Assembly (NCBI GenBank): GCA_050248955.1 | Contig: JBFWRK010000001.1 | Location: 124,001-188,000, forward strand | Source of the DNA: JBFWRK01 sp050248955 | GTDB lineage: Bacteria; Actinomycetota; Acidimicrobiia; Acidimicrobiales; Ilumatobacteraceae | Length of the DNA stretch: 64,000 nucleotides | Reading direction: 5' to 3' | Part shown: in pieces, positions 22,502-31,421 of the stretch | Layout of the letters: every line of letters starts with the position of its first letter | Numbering within the stretch: position 1 is the first letter of the stretch | The notes under the pieces: model-generated | The model's input: only the letters and a program-made list of their open reading frames with translations | The model's database searches: none | Told to the model about the DNA's origin: nothing | Position numbers and translations under genes: made by a program

Positions 22502-25363
22502 CTAGGCGGTGAAGTAGCCGTTGACGTCGAAGATGATGTCGGTGGCGGTGAGCACCTGGGCGTTGACCGCGCCGCCGGCGCCGAGCTTGACGATGCCGCC
22601 ACTCGAGATCGTCTGACCCGGACGGCTCCAGTTCAAGTTGGCGAACAGGCTCGACGGTGACGAGCCGGCCGGCCAGACCTGCAGATATCCCGCCCAGGTG
22701 CTGCGCGTCGAGGCGAAGTTGAACGACGCGGCCACGGCGTCGGCAGGCACCCCGAGCCGTCCGCCCACCGCGATCGTCCTCGGCGTGACGCCGGGGAACG
22801 CCGTGTCCGGTGCGATCCGCGTGTCCATCAACCGGTCCGGCCCGAGGGGCACGAAGCGGCCGGTCGTCGACACGGCTGCGCTGCCATCGGTGATGTAGCC
22901 GGCGAGGTCGGCGACGAGGTGCGTCCCGGCCTGCACGAACAGGTTGATCCGCCGGTCGGTTCCGAGCGCCACGATGACAGTGTTCGCGTTCGTCGAGCCG
23001 GGTGTCAGGTTGAGGTTCGCAGCGATCGGGAGGCCCACCCCGGTCGGGTAGGCCGTGACGAAGCCCGGGAGGCTCGGCTCCGTGCCGACCAGGCTCAGCA
23101 CCACGGCGCTGACGCCGGTGGACGGGAGTCCGCTCTCGGCCTTGAAGTCGAGCGTCACGAGCTCGCCGATGTCTGGCTTGTGATCCGACCAGCCGAGCGG
23201 CAGCACCGACGGGTTCGTCGCCACCGACTCGCGGGTGTCGAGCACGCGGTGCGGGACGAGCGGTTCGAAGCGGCCGGCGGCGACAGCACCGGAGGCGCGG
23301 AAGTAGCCGAGCACGTCGACGACGACGTGACCACCGGCCGGCGCGTAGACCGACACCTGCCCGTTCTGGCCGATCGGGGTGATCACGAAGTTCGGCAGCG
23401 TCTGCGCCGCCGCCTCGATGTTCAGGTTGGCGGAGCGGCCGAAGGCCGGCCGCAGCGTCGGCAGCACCTGGACGTAGCCGGGGCCGGTCGCCTCGGTGAG
23501 CGTCACGTTCAGCGCCACCGCCGTGACGTCGGCCGGGAGCCCGTTCCAACCGGCGACCTGGAGATCGACGATGTCGTGGACGGGATGTGGCGCGCCGCGG
23601 GCGCCGCGGCTGTCGTAGAGCCGTGCCGGGACGATCGCGGTGAACGCCGACGGCTCGGTGCTGACCGTGCCGGTCGGCGGGCTCGGCAACCGGAGCTCGC
23701 CGCTGCCGTAGACCGAGTCAGGCCCGATCGCGCCGCGGTCGACGGCGAGGTGCTTCACGAGCGCAGCCACGCTCGCCGGCTCCGTCGCGAGATTGCCGCC
23801 CGACACGAGCGCCCCGATCGCGGCGGCGACCGGCGAAGCGGCGCTCGTGCCGTTGAAGCAGGAGCCGTAGATCGTGTTCGAGAAGCACGAGGGCGCGACG
23901 ACGTCAGGCTTGACCCGTCCGTCGTTCGTCGGCCCCTGCGAGCTGTAGGGGGCGATCGAGCCGCCTGCTGCCGGGTCGATCGCGCCGACCGCCACGACGG
24001 CCGGGTTGCGGCTGTCGACGATCGGGCCGCCAGCGGAGCCCGGTGACTGCCAGTGCTCGAGGTCGCCCTCGTACATGAGCACCTCGATCACGTCGTTCGT
24101 CTCGGCGCCGTTGGCGAGCTTCTGGATCGAGATCGAGTAGTCGCCGCTGCAGTTGCCGAACTCGTCCCGATTGCTGATGCCGTCGAGCTCGATCGGCGGT
24201 GCCCCGGCCTGCTGGTTCCCCCCCTGTCCGGGCGGCCACACCTTGGTGCCACCGAGGAGGATCTGGGCGTCGTAGTTCGTGCGGGTGGACGGCGGGCCCC
24301 AATCGTCCCAACGGACGCCGAGCGAGCTGACGCACGGGCCCGTGATCGCGAGCGTCTCGTCACCGGGCGCGAACTCGAGGTAGCCGTTCCCGTTGCTGTC
24401 GATCCACGGTCCGCGCCAGTACTGCGCCGTGCCCTCGTTCCCCGCAGAGTTGAAGAACGTCATGCCGCGCACGGTCGCGTAGTCGGCGAGCGCATCGAGC
24501 GCGCCGGTGCCGTCTCCAGGACCGTCGTAGGGCGAGCCGAGGGAGCGGTTGACGATCCGCACACCGTTGGCGGCGAACCAATCGATCGCGGCGTAGTAGT
24601 CGCTGATCGTGCCGGGGGTGGCGAGGTAGAACGACACCCCGGGGGCGAGGTCGTAGATCGTCTCCGCGACCGCGTTGCCATGACCGCCCTCGGCCGGATC
24701 CCAGACCGAGCAGGCGGCGCCGGCGTCCTGGCAGAAGGTAGCGCTCGGTGCCGGGACCTCGCCGGCGCCCTGCTGGGTGGTCCACTTGGTCCCGTTGAAG
24801 AAGTCGATGATGCCGACACGGACGCCCGCGCCGGTGATGCCTGCCGCGTGCCACGGTGCGGCCTGCATGATGCCGACGACCGAGCTCGTCAGTCCGCCCG
24901 CCATCGGCAGCCCCGCTGACAGCGGGTGGACGGACAGGTTCACCGGCTCGCGCACATACGTCACGCCGGACGACAGCGCCAGCGCGCGCAACCCGGTGAG
25001 CGGCATCCGGGCCTGCACCACGGTGCCCGGCGCCTGTCCCGTGACCGTGCCGCCGAGCTCGGCGACGCGCGCCGCGACGGCGTCGTCCGCTCCGTCGTGG
25101 AGCACCTCGACGTCGACCACGATCGGGTCGTCACCGCTGCGGACGTCCGTGAGCTGCTCGGCCACGTCGGCGCGCAAGCCAGGATCGTCGAGCGGGTTCC
25201 GCTGGTCACGCGCCGGTGCCGGGAGCCCCTCCGCGCGCGGCGACGACTCGCTCGGCGGGACCGGCTCGGTCGCCGCGTCGGCGTTCGGCACGACGATGCC
25301 GATGACGCCTGCAGACAGTGCTGCCACGAATGCCATCAACCGTGGAGCAGCGGACCTCACCAT
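22502..25363 (-). CDS. Secreted S8 subtilisin-like protease with three C-terminal beta-rich repeats
   Basis: A 953-residue exported protease. The signal peptide covers residues 1-29 (RLMAFVAALSAGVIGIVVPN, then ADA), followed by a pro-region to about 150. The catalytic triad is Asp in VRVGIIDFFNG, His in EGGHGNAVAETIYD and Ser in CFNGTSAASPVAAA; the oxyanion Asn is in FFNSAGNEG. From about residue 560, three repeats of roughly 125-135 residues follow, each with a RLxDxR/RVLDTR/RLMDTR opening, a SANLN/AANLN/FANLN core and an ending like VVDVLGYF, VADLAGYI or FDVNGYF. They probably bind the envelope or a polymer. ATG at 25363 has GGAGAGG at 25370-25376. Confidence 0.92.
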   Translation of the reverse strand: MVRSAAPRLMAFVAALSAGVIGIVVPNADAATEPVPPSESSPRAEGLPAPARDQRNPLDDPGLRADVAEQLTDVRSGDDPIVVDVEVLHDGADDAVAARVAELGGTVTGQAPGTVVQARMPLTGLRALALSSGVTYVREPVNLSVHPLSAGLPMAGGLTSSVVGIMQAAPWHAAGITGAGVRVGIIDFFNGTKWTTQQGAGEVPAPSATFCQDAGAACSVWDPAEGGHGNAVAETIYDLAPGVSFYLATPGTISDYYAAIDWFAANGVRIVNRSLGSPYDGPGDGTGALDALADYATVRGMTFFNSAGNEGTAQYWRGPWIDSNGNGYLEFAPGDETLAITGPCVSSLGVRWDDWGPPSTRTNYDAQILLGGTKVWPPGQGGNQQAGAPPIELDGISNRDEFGNCSGDYSISIQKLANGAETNDVIEVLMYEGDLEHWQSPGSAGGPIVDSRNPAVVAVGAIDPAAGGSIAPYSSQGPTNDGRVKPDVVAPSCFSNTIYGSCFNGTSAASPVAAAIGALVSGGNLATEPASVAALVKHLAVDRGAIGPDSVYGSGELRLPSPPTGTVSTEPSAFTAIVPARLYDSRGARGAPHPVHDIVDLQVAGWNGLPADVTAVALNVTLTEATGPGYVQVLPTLRPAFGRSANLNIEAAAQTLPNFVITPIGQNGQVSVYAPAGGHVVVDVLGYFRASGAVAAGRFEPLVPHRVLDTRESVATNPSVLPLGWSDHKPDIGELVTLDFKAESGLPSTGVSAVVLSLVGTEPSLPGFVTAYPTGVGLPIAANLNLTPGSTNANTVIVALGTDRRINLFVQAGTHLVADLAGYITDGSAAVSTTGRFVPLGPDRLMDTRIAPDTAFPGVTPRTIAVGGRLGVPADAVAASFNFASTRSTWAGYLQVWPAGSSPSSLFANLNWSRPGQTISSGGIVKLGAGGAVNAQVLTATDIIFDVNGYFTA

Positions 25364-25401
25364 TCGTGACCTCTCCTCACCGCCCCGTGCGACGTCTGCG
25401 G

Positions 25402-25407
25402 ACCCTA
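25402..25407 (-). promoter_or_regulatory. -10 hexamer TAGGGT, subtilisin gene, leadered
   Basis: Lies 38 nt before the ATG at 25363, leaving room for a short leader with the GGAGAGG ribosome site at 25370-25376. Confidence 0.4.
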
Positions 25408-25467
25408 CCCGGATGGGTTCGCGGAGTGGCGTCACGAACACGCACAGGACTCGGTGACGGGGTCGGA

Positions 25468-25483
25468 TGGACCGTATGGTCCA
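25468..25483. promoter_or_regulatory. Palindrome TGGACC-N4-GGTCCA over the -10 element
   Basis: A 16-bp inverted repeat that contains the TATGGT hexamer (25475-25480), which itself ends 7 nt before the LLM oxidoreductase ATG at 25488. A dimeric repressor bound here would block initiation directly. TetR-type regulators use sites of this shape; no such regulator is adjacent. Confidence 0.4.
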
Positions 25484-25487
25484 GTGC

Positions 25488-26366
25488 ATGGACATCGGTC
25501 GCGTCGGTCTCTGGACCTTTCAGCTGGATCTCCACCCCATGGCTCGCGCCCAGGAGGCGGTGGCCGAGCTCGACGAGCTCGGCTTCGGCGCGCTCTGGGT
25601 GCCGGAATCGGTCGGCCGTGAGCCGTTCGCCAACGCCGCGCTGCTGCTCTCGGCGAGCGCGAGGATCCCGGTGGCGACCGGCATCGCCAGCCTCCACGCC
25701 CGCTCGGCGATGACCATGCAGGCGGGGTGGAAGACCTTGACCGAGGCCTTCCCCGAGCGGTTCCTGCTCGGGATCGGCGTGAGCCACGCACCGGCGGTCG
25801 TCGGCTTCCACCACGGCATCTACGACAAGCCGTACACGACGATGGTGCAGTACCTCGACGCGATGGACGCCGGTCTCTACGCGGCATGCGAGCCGACGAC
25901 ACCGCCTCGACGCGTGCTCGCCGCGCTCGGGCCGAAGATGTTGCGGCTGGCCGCGGAGCGGGGGCTCGGGGCGCATCCGTACTTCGTGCCCGTCGAGCAC
26001 ACCGCCGTCGCGCGGGAGGCGCTCGGGCCGGACGCGCTCCTCGCGCCGGAGATGGCCGTCGTGCTGACGACCGACGCCGAGCAGGCACGGACGATCGCAC
26101 GGCGCTTCATGGCGACCTACCTCCGGTTGCCGAACTACACGAACAACCTGAAGCGCGTCGGGTTCACGGACGAGGACATCGCCGGACCGAGCGACGCGCT
26201 CGTCGATGCCATCGTTGCGTGGGGCAGCCTCGACGACATCCGTGCCCGCGTCGCCGCCCATCACCACGCCGGTGCCGACCACGTGTGCCTGCAGGTGCTC
26301 CCGGCCGACCCGAAGTCGTTGCCGATGGGCGAGTGGCGTGAGCTCGCCAGCGCCCTCCTCCCCTGA
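25488..26366 (+). CDS. LLM-class (F420-dependent type) oxidoreductase
   Basis: A 292-residue luciferase-like TIM barrel: GRVGLWTFQLDLHP at the start, ELDELGFGALWVPESVGREP (about residue 30), then RFLLGIGVSHAP (about residue 97). Members of this shape use reduced F420 or FMN to oxidise or reduce small organic substrates; the substrate is unknown. ATG at 25488 is preferred over an earlier in-frame start because of TATGGT 7 nt upstream and the barrel's first strand. Confidence 0.88.
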   Translation: MDIGRVGLWTFQLDLHPMARAQEAVAELDELGFGALWVPESVGREPFANAALLLSASARIPVATGIASLHARSAMTMQAGWKTLTEAFPERFLLGIGVSHAPAVVGFHHGIYDKPYTTMVQYLDAMDAGLYAACEPTTPPRRVLAALGPKMLRLAAERGLGAHPYFVPVEHTAVAREALGPDALLAPEMAVVLTTDAEQARTIARRFMATYLRLPNYTNNLKRVGFTDEDIAGPSDALVDAIVAWGSLDDIRARVAAHHHAGADHVCLQVLPADPKSLPMGEWRELASALLP

Positions 26367-26387
26367 GGCCGCGACGTGCGATCGACC

Positions 26388-26423
26388 CCGGCCGGCCCGT
26401 CGACTCCGGCCGGCCCCGGCCGG
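26388..26423. repeat. Three CCGGCCGG boxes between convergent genes
   Basis: CCGGCCGG occurs at 26388-26395, 26406-26413 and 26416-26423 in the 88-base gap between two convergent genes. The boxes can pair with each other into GC-rich stems, so a bidirectional transcription stop is possible. No U-run follows. Confidence 0.35.
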
Positions 26424-26454
26424 TCGGCGGGGCATGCCGTCACGTGCGGCCCGG

Positions 26455-27480
26455 TTACTCCGCGGTGCCGACGGGCTGGCCGTCGATGATCTGGTCGAGG
26501 TACTCCGACAGCCCGTAGCCGACCGCTCCGGCGTGCTCGCCGCCGGCCATCTCCCAGCGGGTCATGCCCTCGCTGATGCGGGTGACGAGCCAGTTGCCGT
26601 CAGGATCCTGGCGGCGGTTGCGCAGCGGGATGAGGTTCATCACCTCACCGGTGAAGCGCCACTCCCGCTCGGAGCGCGACGAGCGCAGCACACCCTCGAG
26701 GCGCTGGTGGTAGCTCTCCTCGCCGTCGTACTCGGTGGAGATCTCGCAGTCGTCGCAGTAGTGGAGCCGGCCTGCCTCCCAGACGAAGCCGCCACGCGTC
26801 CCCGGCCCGTCCCGCTTCGCCACGCGACTCGCCATGAACCCGAGCTCGCGCCCGAAGTTCCCGGTCAGCCAGCGGTAGTACCACGGCGCCTGCCAGTAGC
26901 GCGGCCCCCAGGAGTGGTCGCGGAGCCCGCAGCCGTGCACCTCCCACTCGTCGGCTCCGACGCGGATCGACCCGGTGGCCTCGACGAGCTGCTCGTAATG
27001 ACCCTTCGCGAACTCCTCACCGGGTGCCTCGTGCGGCGTATCGGGCTCGCCTCCGAACATCGACGGTCGGCCCTGGCCGGTGAAGGTGAGGTGCACCTCG
27101 CACTCGGCATACGGGTTGTCCTGGAACGCTGCTTTCGGGTTAACCATCTGGAGCGGCTCGTCGAGCAGGACGACCTTGCCGGCGTAGTCGACGCGGAGCT
27201 CCTCGAACGGCGTGACCATCGTCCACGTGAGCCCGCCCGCGTCGAGCGCGTCGTTGTCGTCGATCGCCGGCCGCTTGAACATGAAGCCGACGCGGCCGTC
27301 CGGGAGGTACAGGCAGACCGTCATCTCCGCCGTGCCTTCGTTCGCCCGGTTGCCCATGCGGAACCAGCCGCCGATCCCATGTGAGGGGTCGAAGACGTTG
27401 ATGTACATGCTCTCGTTGAAGTTCGGCTCCGGGCCGAGCTCGTGCATGTACTCGTCGGACGGATCGAGGCGGACTCCCAT
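26455..27480 (-). CDS. Conserved lipocalin-like protein of unknown function (DUF7064/7065-like)
   Basis: A 341-residue soluble protein rich in beta strands. Its strongest signature is GCGLRDHSWGPRYWQAPWYY (about residues 195-214), an RDHSWGxR motif found in a family widespread among actinobacteria near lipid- and CoA-related genes, with a fold related to AttH/CrtC lipocalins. No catalytic function is known to me. ATG at 27478-27480 with TAGCGT 7 nt upstream; an earlier in-frame start would overlap the Mug gene. Confidence 0.7.
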   Translation of the reverse strand: MGVRLDPSDEYMHELGPEPNFNESMYINVFDPSHGIGGWFRMGNRANEGTAEMTVCLYLPDGRVGFMFKRPAIDDNDALDAGGLTWTMVTPFEELRVDYAGKVVLLDEPLQMVNPKAAFQDNPYAECEVHLTFTGQGRPSMFGGEPDTPHEAPGEEFAKGHYEQLVEATGSIRVGADEWEVHGCGLRDHSWGPRYWQAPWYYRWLTGNFGRELGFMASRVAKRDGPGTRGGFVWEAGRLHYCDDCEISTEYDGEESYHQRLEGVLRSSRSEREWRFTGEVMNLIPLRNRRQDPDGNWLVTRISEGMTRWEMAGGEHAGAVGYGLSEYLDQIIDGQPVGTAE

Positions 27481-27487
27481 CGGCGTC

Positions 27488-27493
27488 ACGCTA
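27488..27493 (-). promoter_or_regulatory. -10 hexamer TAGCGT
   Basis: Ends 7 nt before the ATG at 27480 and overlaps the stop codon of the upstream Mug-type gene. Confidence 0.45.
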
Positions 27494-28093
27494 GGCAGGC
27501 GGGCCTCCAATGGCCGTACGGAGGTGATCGGCGAGTGCCGAGGGCGGCACACGGGCGTTCAGCCCGCTCGGGTTCGGCATGAGGTAGACGGGGGAACCGC
27601 CGAGCGCGGTCGGCTGCCAGCCGACCGCCGCACGCGGGTTGCCGGTCGCGGTCCGCCAGCCGGTCAGCCCGAGGATGCAGACGGCTCGCGGCCGCAGCCA
27701 CGCGCAGAGCCGTTCGAGGCGGGCCGCGCCGGCGACGAACTCGGGTCGGCCGAGCTCGTCGGCCCGTGCCGTGGCCCTTTTGACGAGGTCGGTCATGCCG
27801 ACGCGGTGGGCGACGAGCGCGTGCCGGGGATCGCGATCGGACGTCAGCACACCGGCGGCGAGCGCGGCCGGCCAGAAGCGGTTCCCGGGACGAGCGAACC
27901 CCACCCCGGCGTCGGCGGCGTACAGGCTCGGGTTCAGCCCGACGCACAGCAGGGCCAGGTCCGCTCCGACTGTGTCGGCGAGCGTTCGGCAGCGCCGCAC
28001 CATCGTGGAACCGGCCGGTTCGAACCCGCCGCCCTCGATCAGATCGGCTCGCCGCTGCGGGTCGTCGATCTCACCGAGATCGACGGCGACCAC
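27491..28093 (-). CDS. Mug-type G:T/U mismatch-specific DNA glycosylase
   Basis: A protein of about 200 residues in the uracil-DNA glycosylase superfamily: LALLCVGLNPSLYAADAGVG (motif 1, GLNPS with the activating Asn), FARPGNRFWPA, and the late motif LMPNPSGLNARV. It excises uracil, ethenocytosine or thymine opposite G. The start is unclear: GTG at 28091-28093 is given, but the frame is open to 28204, overlapping the DUF2207 gene. It is the last gene of a same-strand run starting at the SDR gene. Confidence 0.85.
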   Translation of the reverse strand: MVAVDLGEIDDPQRRADLIEGGGFEPAGSTMVRRCRTLADTVGADLALLCVGLNPSLYAADAGVGFARPGNRFWPAALAAGVLTSDRDPRHALVAHRVGMTDLVKRATARADELGRPEFVAGAARLERLCAWLRPRAVCILGLTGWRTATGNPRAAVGWQPTALGGSPVYLMPNPSGLNARVPPSALADHLRTAIGGPPA

Positions 28094-28142
28094 CTCACCG
28101 ACCGTCGTCGCACGATGGAGCTCCCACAGCCGCAGCGGGACC

Positions 28143-29957
28143 TCAGTCGGCGCCGAAGCCACCGCCACCGCCTCCTCCGCCACCGCCACCCGAGAACCCG
28201 CCACCGGAGCCGGTCGAGGACGGCGGTGCGATCGCGGCCATGGTCGACGACTCGAAGGAGCCGGGGAAGTCGGGCAGGTGGTCGAGCCGGCCCGGCCCGT
28301 AGCCGACGTACCAGGCCCCGAATGCCGGCTCGGCGAGGAGCTGCGGCATCCGTGTCGCCAGGCCGTTCAGCAGCTCGCGGCTCACGCCGAGCGCCACGGC
28401 GTAGACGAGGTAGCGCTCCCACAAGATGAGGTGACCGGCAGGTGCGTCCTTCAGGTGCGAGAAGTCCTGCAGGAACCGCTGGAGCCCCTTCGCCTTCGCT
28501 GTCGCCTCCGCGCCCGCCATCGAGCGGTTCCGCAGCAAGAGCACCCCGGTGACGACGAGCGGGACGATCGCGATCAGCGGCACGAGGCCGACGAGCGAAC
28601 CGAGGAGGAGCGCGACCGCGCCGGCGATCGCGAGCAGCACGACGATGCCCGCGAGCCACCACCAGCGCTGGCGGGCGCCGCCGGGATCGCCGTAGCCCTT
28701 CGCCGCGTATGACGCGCCGACGATCTCCTTCCACTCCTCGAGGAACTCCTTTGCTGCGGGCTGGTCGTCCTTCGCCCGCTCCTCGATGTCGGTGCTGCTG
28801 ACCGTGTCCGCATCGGCGAACACGTAGTCGAGCAGGTGCCGCTCGAACGGCGCCGGCGGATCACCGATGCGGGTCCTGCGGGTGAACGTGTGCGTGCGCT
28901 CGTCGGGACCCCATTGCTCCTCGACGTGCTCGGCGATCGTGAGGTGGCCACGCTGCGCGAGGTCGATCAGCGTCGATGCCATCCCCTTGCCGGCGTCGAT
29001 GCCGCCGCGATCGAGCGTGGCGAGCACGACTGCGGGAGGATCGTCGAGCGGCTCGCGCCAGTACTCGCCGATCGACGGGACCTCCGGCTCGCGTCCGTAG
29101 CGCCGCCACACGCCGCCGAGCCCGAACGCGCCGAGCACCGTCGCTACCAGCGAGAGCCACATGCCTGCGTCGCGCTGGTTCCGGTCGCGCTCCTTGCCCT
29201 CGATGAAGGCCCGCTCCTCGGCCAGGATCGTCGGCAGTCGCGAGCCGGATGTCGCCGCACCGGTGAACGCCGCGGCGGGGATCGCGATGCGCGCCTCGAC
29301 GAAGCTGCCGCCGGGGACGTCATCGACGCTCAGCATGACGTGGTCGGGTGTCAGATCGACGCGACCGTTGCTCGGCCCGTGCGCCCACGCACGCAGGACG
29401 GTCGCATCGGTGTCGGGGGTGTCGTCGGCAGCGACGTCGAACGACGCCGGCATCGTGACGTCGACGCGGACCGAGCCGATGCCAGGGTGCTCGTCGCCGA
29501 CGAACTGCCAGTAGAGCTCGCCGACGTCCGAGCCGATCGTCACGGCATCGGGCACCCGGTACCGCAAGGTGTAGGTGTGGGTCGAGTCGCTCGTCTCCGC
29601 AGGGAACAGCCACCGATAGCCGTCGAGCTCCGACTCGGGCGGCGGCACCACGGTCAACAGCTGCCCGTCCTCCTCGGCGGTGAAGTCCTGGATGCGGTCG
29701 AGCTCGCCGGAGGCGAACGTCCGGCTGCCACGCCGGAAGGGGCCGCCATCGAAGCGGTAGGTCACCAGCTCGGTGACGGTCATCGACCCGTCGGGAGCGA
29801 CCGTCGCGTCGGTCTCGAGCGACACGATCGCGAACGACCGGTCACCGCTCGCCGCCGCGGACGCCGGTGACAGCCCACCGGCGGTGACGGCGACGACAAC
29901 GGCGACAGCCATGGCGAGGACGAGTGCAGCGCAGGTCCGCCTCGCGATCACGGTCAC
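28143..29957 (-). CDS. DUF2207 membrane protein
   Basis: A 604-residue membrane protein. A signal peptide or first helix covers residues 1-35 (LVLAMAVAVVVAVTAGGLSP). It is followed by an extracellular beta-rich DUF2207 domain with TYRFDGGPFRRGSRTF, a membrane helix about residue 260, a cytosolic segment, two further helices about residues 450-500, and a glycine-only tail before FGAD. The function is unknown. The GTG at 29957 overlaps the preceding small gene's stop (GTGA), indicating coupling. Confidence 0.88.
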   Translation of the reverse strand: MTVIARRTCAALVLAMAVAVVVAVTAGGLSPASAAASGDRSFAIVSLETDATVAPDGSMTVTELVTYRFDGGPFRRGSRTFASGELDRIQDFTAEEDGQLLTVVPPPESELDGYRWLFPAETSDSTHTYTLRYRVPDAVTIGSDVGELYWQFVGDEHPGIGSVRVDVTMPASFDVAADDTPDTDATVLRAWAHGPSNGRVDLTPDHVMLSVDDVPGGSFVEARIAIPAAAFTGAATSGSRLPTILAEERAFIEGKERDRNQRDAGMWLSLVATVLGAFGLGGVWRRYGREPEVPSIGEYWREPLDDPPAVVLATLDRGGIDAGKGMASTLIDLAQRGHLTIAEHVEEQWGPDERTHTFTRRTRIGDPPAPFERHLLDYVFADADTVSSTDIEERAKDDQPAAKEFLEEWKEIVGASYAAKGYGDPGGARQRWWWLAGIVVLLAIAGAVALLLGSLVGLVPLIAIVPLVVTGVLLLRNRSMAGAEATAKAKGLQRFLQDFSHLKDAPAGHLILWERYLVYAVALGVSRELLNGLATRMPQLLAEPAFGAWYVGYGPGRLDHLPDFPGSFESSTMAAIAPPSSTGSGGGFSGGGGGGGGGGGFGAD

Positions 29958-30220
29958 CACAGGCCGAGCTGCTCCTCGGTGGAGGCGAGCGCCGTGACGG
30001 AGCGCCACGTCGAGCGGCCGCGCCGGCTCGGGCGGAGCACCTGGAGGCGCTCGATGGGGATCGATCGAGCGGCTCCCCGCGCGTCGTGGAGCGCGATGCT
30101 GCCATCGCGCTCGCGCCGCTGGACGGTCCCTTCGTGCCAGTGCCCGCTCGGCCCGCGGCGGAAGCGCACGCGGTCGCCCACCCGCAGACCGACCCGCAAC
30201 AGGTCCGGCTCGTCGACCAT
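29954..30220 (-). CDS. Small SH3-like protein in SDR-DUF2207 operon
   Basis: An 88-residue basic protein starting MVDEPDLLRVGLRVGDRVRF. The stretch VGDRVRFRRGPSGHWHEGTV followed by QRRERDGSIALHD looks like a small beta-barrel (tudor/KOW-like), and the tail is Arg-rich. I do not recognise the family. The ATG is 2 bases after the SDR stop and its own stop overlaps the DUF2207 start, so reading in an operon context is well supported. Confidence 0.65.
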   Translation of the reverse strand: MVDEPDLLRVGLRVGDRVRFRRGPSGHWHEGTVQRRERDGSIALHDARGAARSIPIERLQVLRPSRRGRSTWRSVTALASTEEQLGLW

Positions 30221-30222
30221 CG

Positions 30223-31029
30223 TCAGCCGCGCACCCGCGCCTGCAGGCGCCGCATCCCCGCGAGCCAGCGGTCGTAGTCGCTCGCCTTGCGCTGGAAGAA
30301 CGTGAGCACCTCTGGGTGGGGCAGGATCAGGAACCGCTCGGCGGCGATGCCTTCTGCCACCACCTCGGCGACCGCCTCCGGCTCCAGCACCACGCCGGCG
30401 GCACGCACGACGTCGCCACCGAGCTGCTCGACGCTGCCGGAGTCGGTCCCGTTGAGCATGTTCGTGTTGACGCCCATCGGGCAGAGGCAGCTGACGCGCA
30501 CGCCCAGATCGCCGTAGGTGATCGACAGCCACTCTGCGAACGCGACCGCTGCGTGCTTGGTCACTGCGTACGGCGCTGATCCGATCTGGCTGACGAGCCC
30601 GGCCGCCGACGCAGTTGCGCAGAAGTACCCCTCGCCGCGGGCGAGCCAGCCGGGGAGGAGGCGTCGGGCGGCGTAGTAGTGCGCCTCGACGTTGACCGCG
30701 AACGCCGTGCGCCAGACGTCGTCAGGTGTCTCGAGGTCGGTGCCGATGGCGACGCCGGCGTTGGCGAAGAACAGGTCGACCTCGCCGAACGTCGATTCGG
30801 TGGCGCTGATCAACGCCTCGTTCGCCTCGGTCGTGCTCACATCGCAGCTGAAGCCGAGTGCGCTGCCCGGTCGGAGCACGTTCAGTTCGTCCGCCACGGA
30901 AGCCGCGCCCGCGGCATCGAGATCGGCGACCACGACCTGCGCGCCGCCCGCATGGCAGCGCCGGGCGATCGCGCGTCCGATCCCACTCGCTGCGCCGGTG
31001 ACGACCGTGACCTTGCCGGGGAGTTCCAC
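30223..31029 (-). CDS. SDR-family oxidoreductase
   Basis: A 268-residue classical short-chain dehydrogenase: VTVVTGAASGIGRAIA (TGxxxGxG), FFANAGVAIG (NAG), and the active site with S in ATASAAGLVSQ plus YAVTK (YxxxK). The substrate is unknown. GTG at 31027-31029 with TACGGT 7 nt upstream heads a four-gene minus-strand run (SDR, small protein, DUF2207, Mug). Confidence 0.92.
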   Translation of the reverse strand: MELPGKVTVVTGAASGIGRAIARRCHAGGAQVVVADLDAAGAASVADELNVLRPGSALGFSCDVSTTEANEALISATESTFGEVDLFFANAGVAIGTDLETPDDVWRTAFAVNVEAHYYAARRLLPGWLARGEGYFCATASAAGLVSQIGSAPYAVTKHAAVAFAEWLSITYGDLGVRVSCLCPMGVNTNMLNGTDSGSVEQLGGDVVRAAGVVLEPEAVAEVVAEGIAAERFLILPHPEVLTFFQRKASDYDRWLAGMRRLQARVRG

Positions 31030-31036
31030 GCCGCCG

Positions 31037-31042
31037 ACCGTA
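31037..31042 (-). promoter_or_regulatory. -10 hexamer TACGGT, SDR operon
   Basis: Ends 7 nt before the GTG at 31029; faces the promoters of the small gene at 31173. Confidence 0.5.
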
Positions 31043-31136
31043 CTTCGCTCGGCCCATTTCGTGATGCGACGGGGAACCTGCACCGGATGTGGGGTGAGTG
31101 CCCGGTACGATCGTCACAGCCGGCGCGGAGAGCCGA

Positions 31137-31142
31137 TACGGT
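31137..31142 (+). promoter_or_regulatory. -10 hexamer TACGGT, leadered
   Basis: Lies 30 nt upstream of the ATG at 31173, with AGGAGG at 31163-31168 in the leader. A second hexamer TACGAT at 31106-31111 is an alternative. Confidence 0.35.
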
Positions 31143-31172
31143 GCGAACCACCAGACGTCAACAGGAGGATCG

Positions 31173-31355
31173 ATGACCGAGACTCGAGAAGCCGCCGTTA
31201 TCAACGAGGCACTCTCTGTCATCGACAAGGCCCTGGCGGAGATGATGCACCGCGAGCTCGTGTCGACCGGGGAGGTCGCGGATCTCCTGCTCGACGTTCG
31301 CACCCTGTTGACGGCACCGCCCGTCGTCGCTGTCGCCGACGCCCCGGCGTCCTGA
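31173..31355 (+). CDS. Small acidic helical protein, 60 residues
   Basis: MTETREAAVINEALSVIDKA continues as one amphipathic helix through LVSTGEVADLLLDVRTLL, then an alanine/valine tail. It has the best ribosome site of the region (AGGAGG at 31163-31168, 4 bases before ATG) and its own promoter candidates, so it is probably real and well expressed. I see no known domain; a helix-hairpin partner-binding peptide is a guess. Confidence 0.65.
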   Translation: MTETREAAVINEALSVIDKALAEMMHRELVSTGEVADLLLDVRTLLTAPPVVAVADAPAS

Positions 31356-31421
31356 CCCTCGGGACCTCGTGCTGCGTGCGCCCGAACGCTCAGGCGTCCT
31401 GAGTCTCGGACGCCCTGAGTC

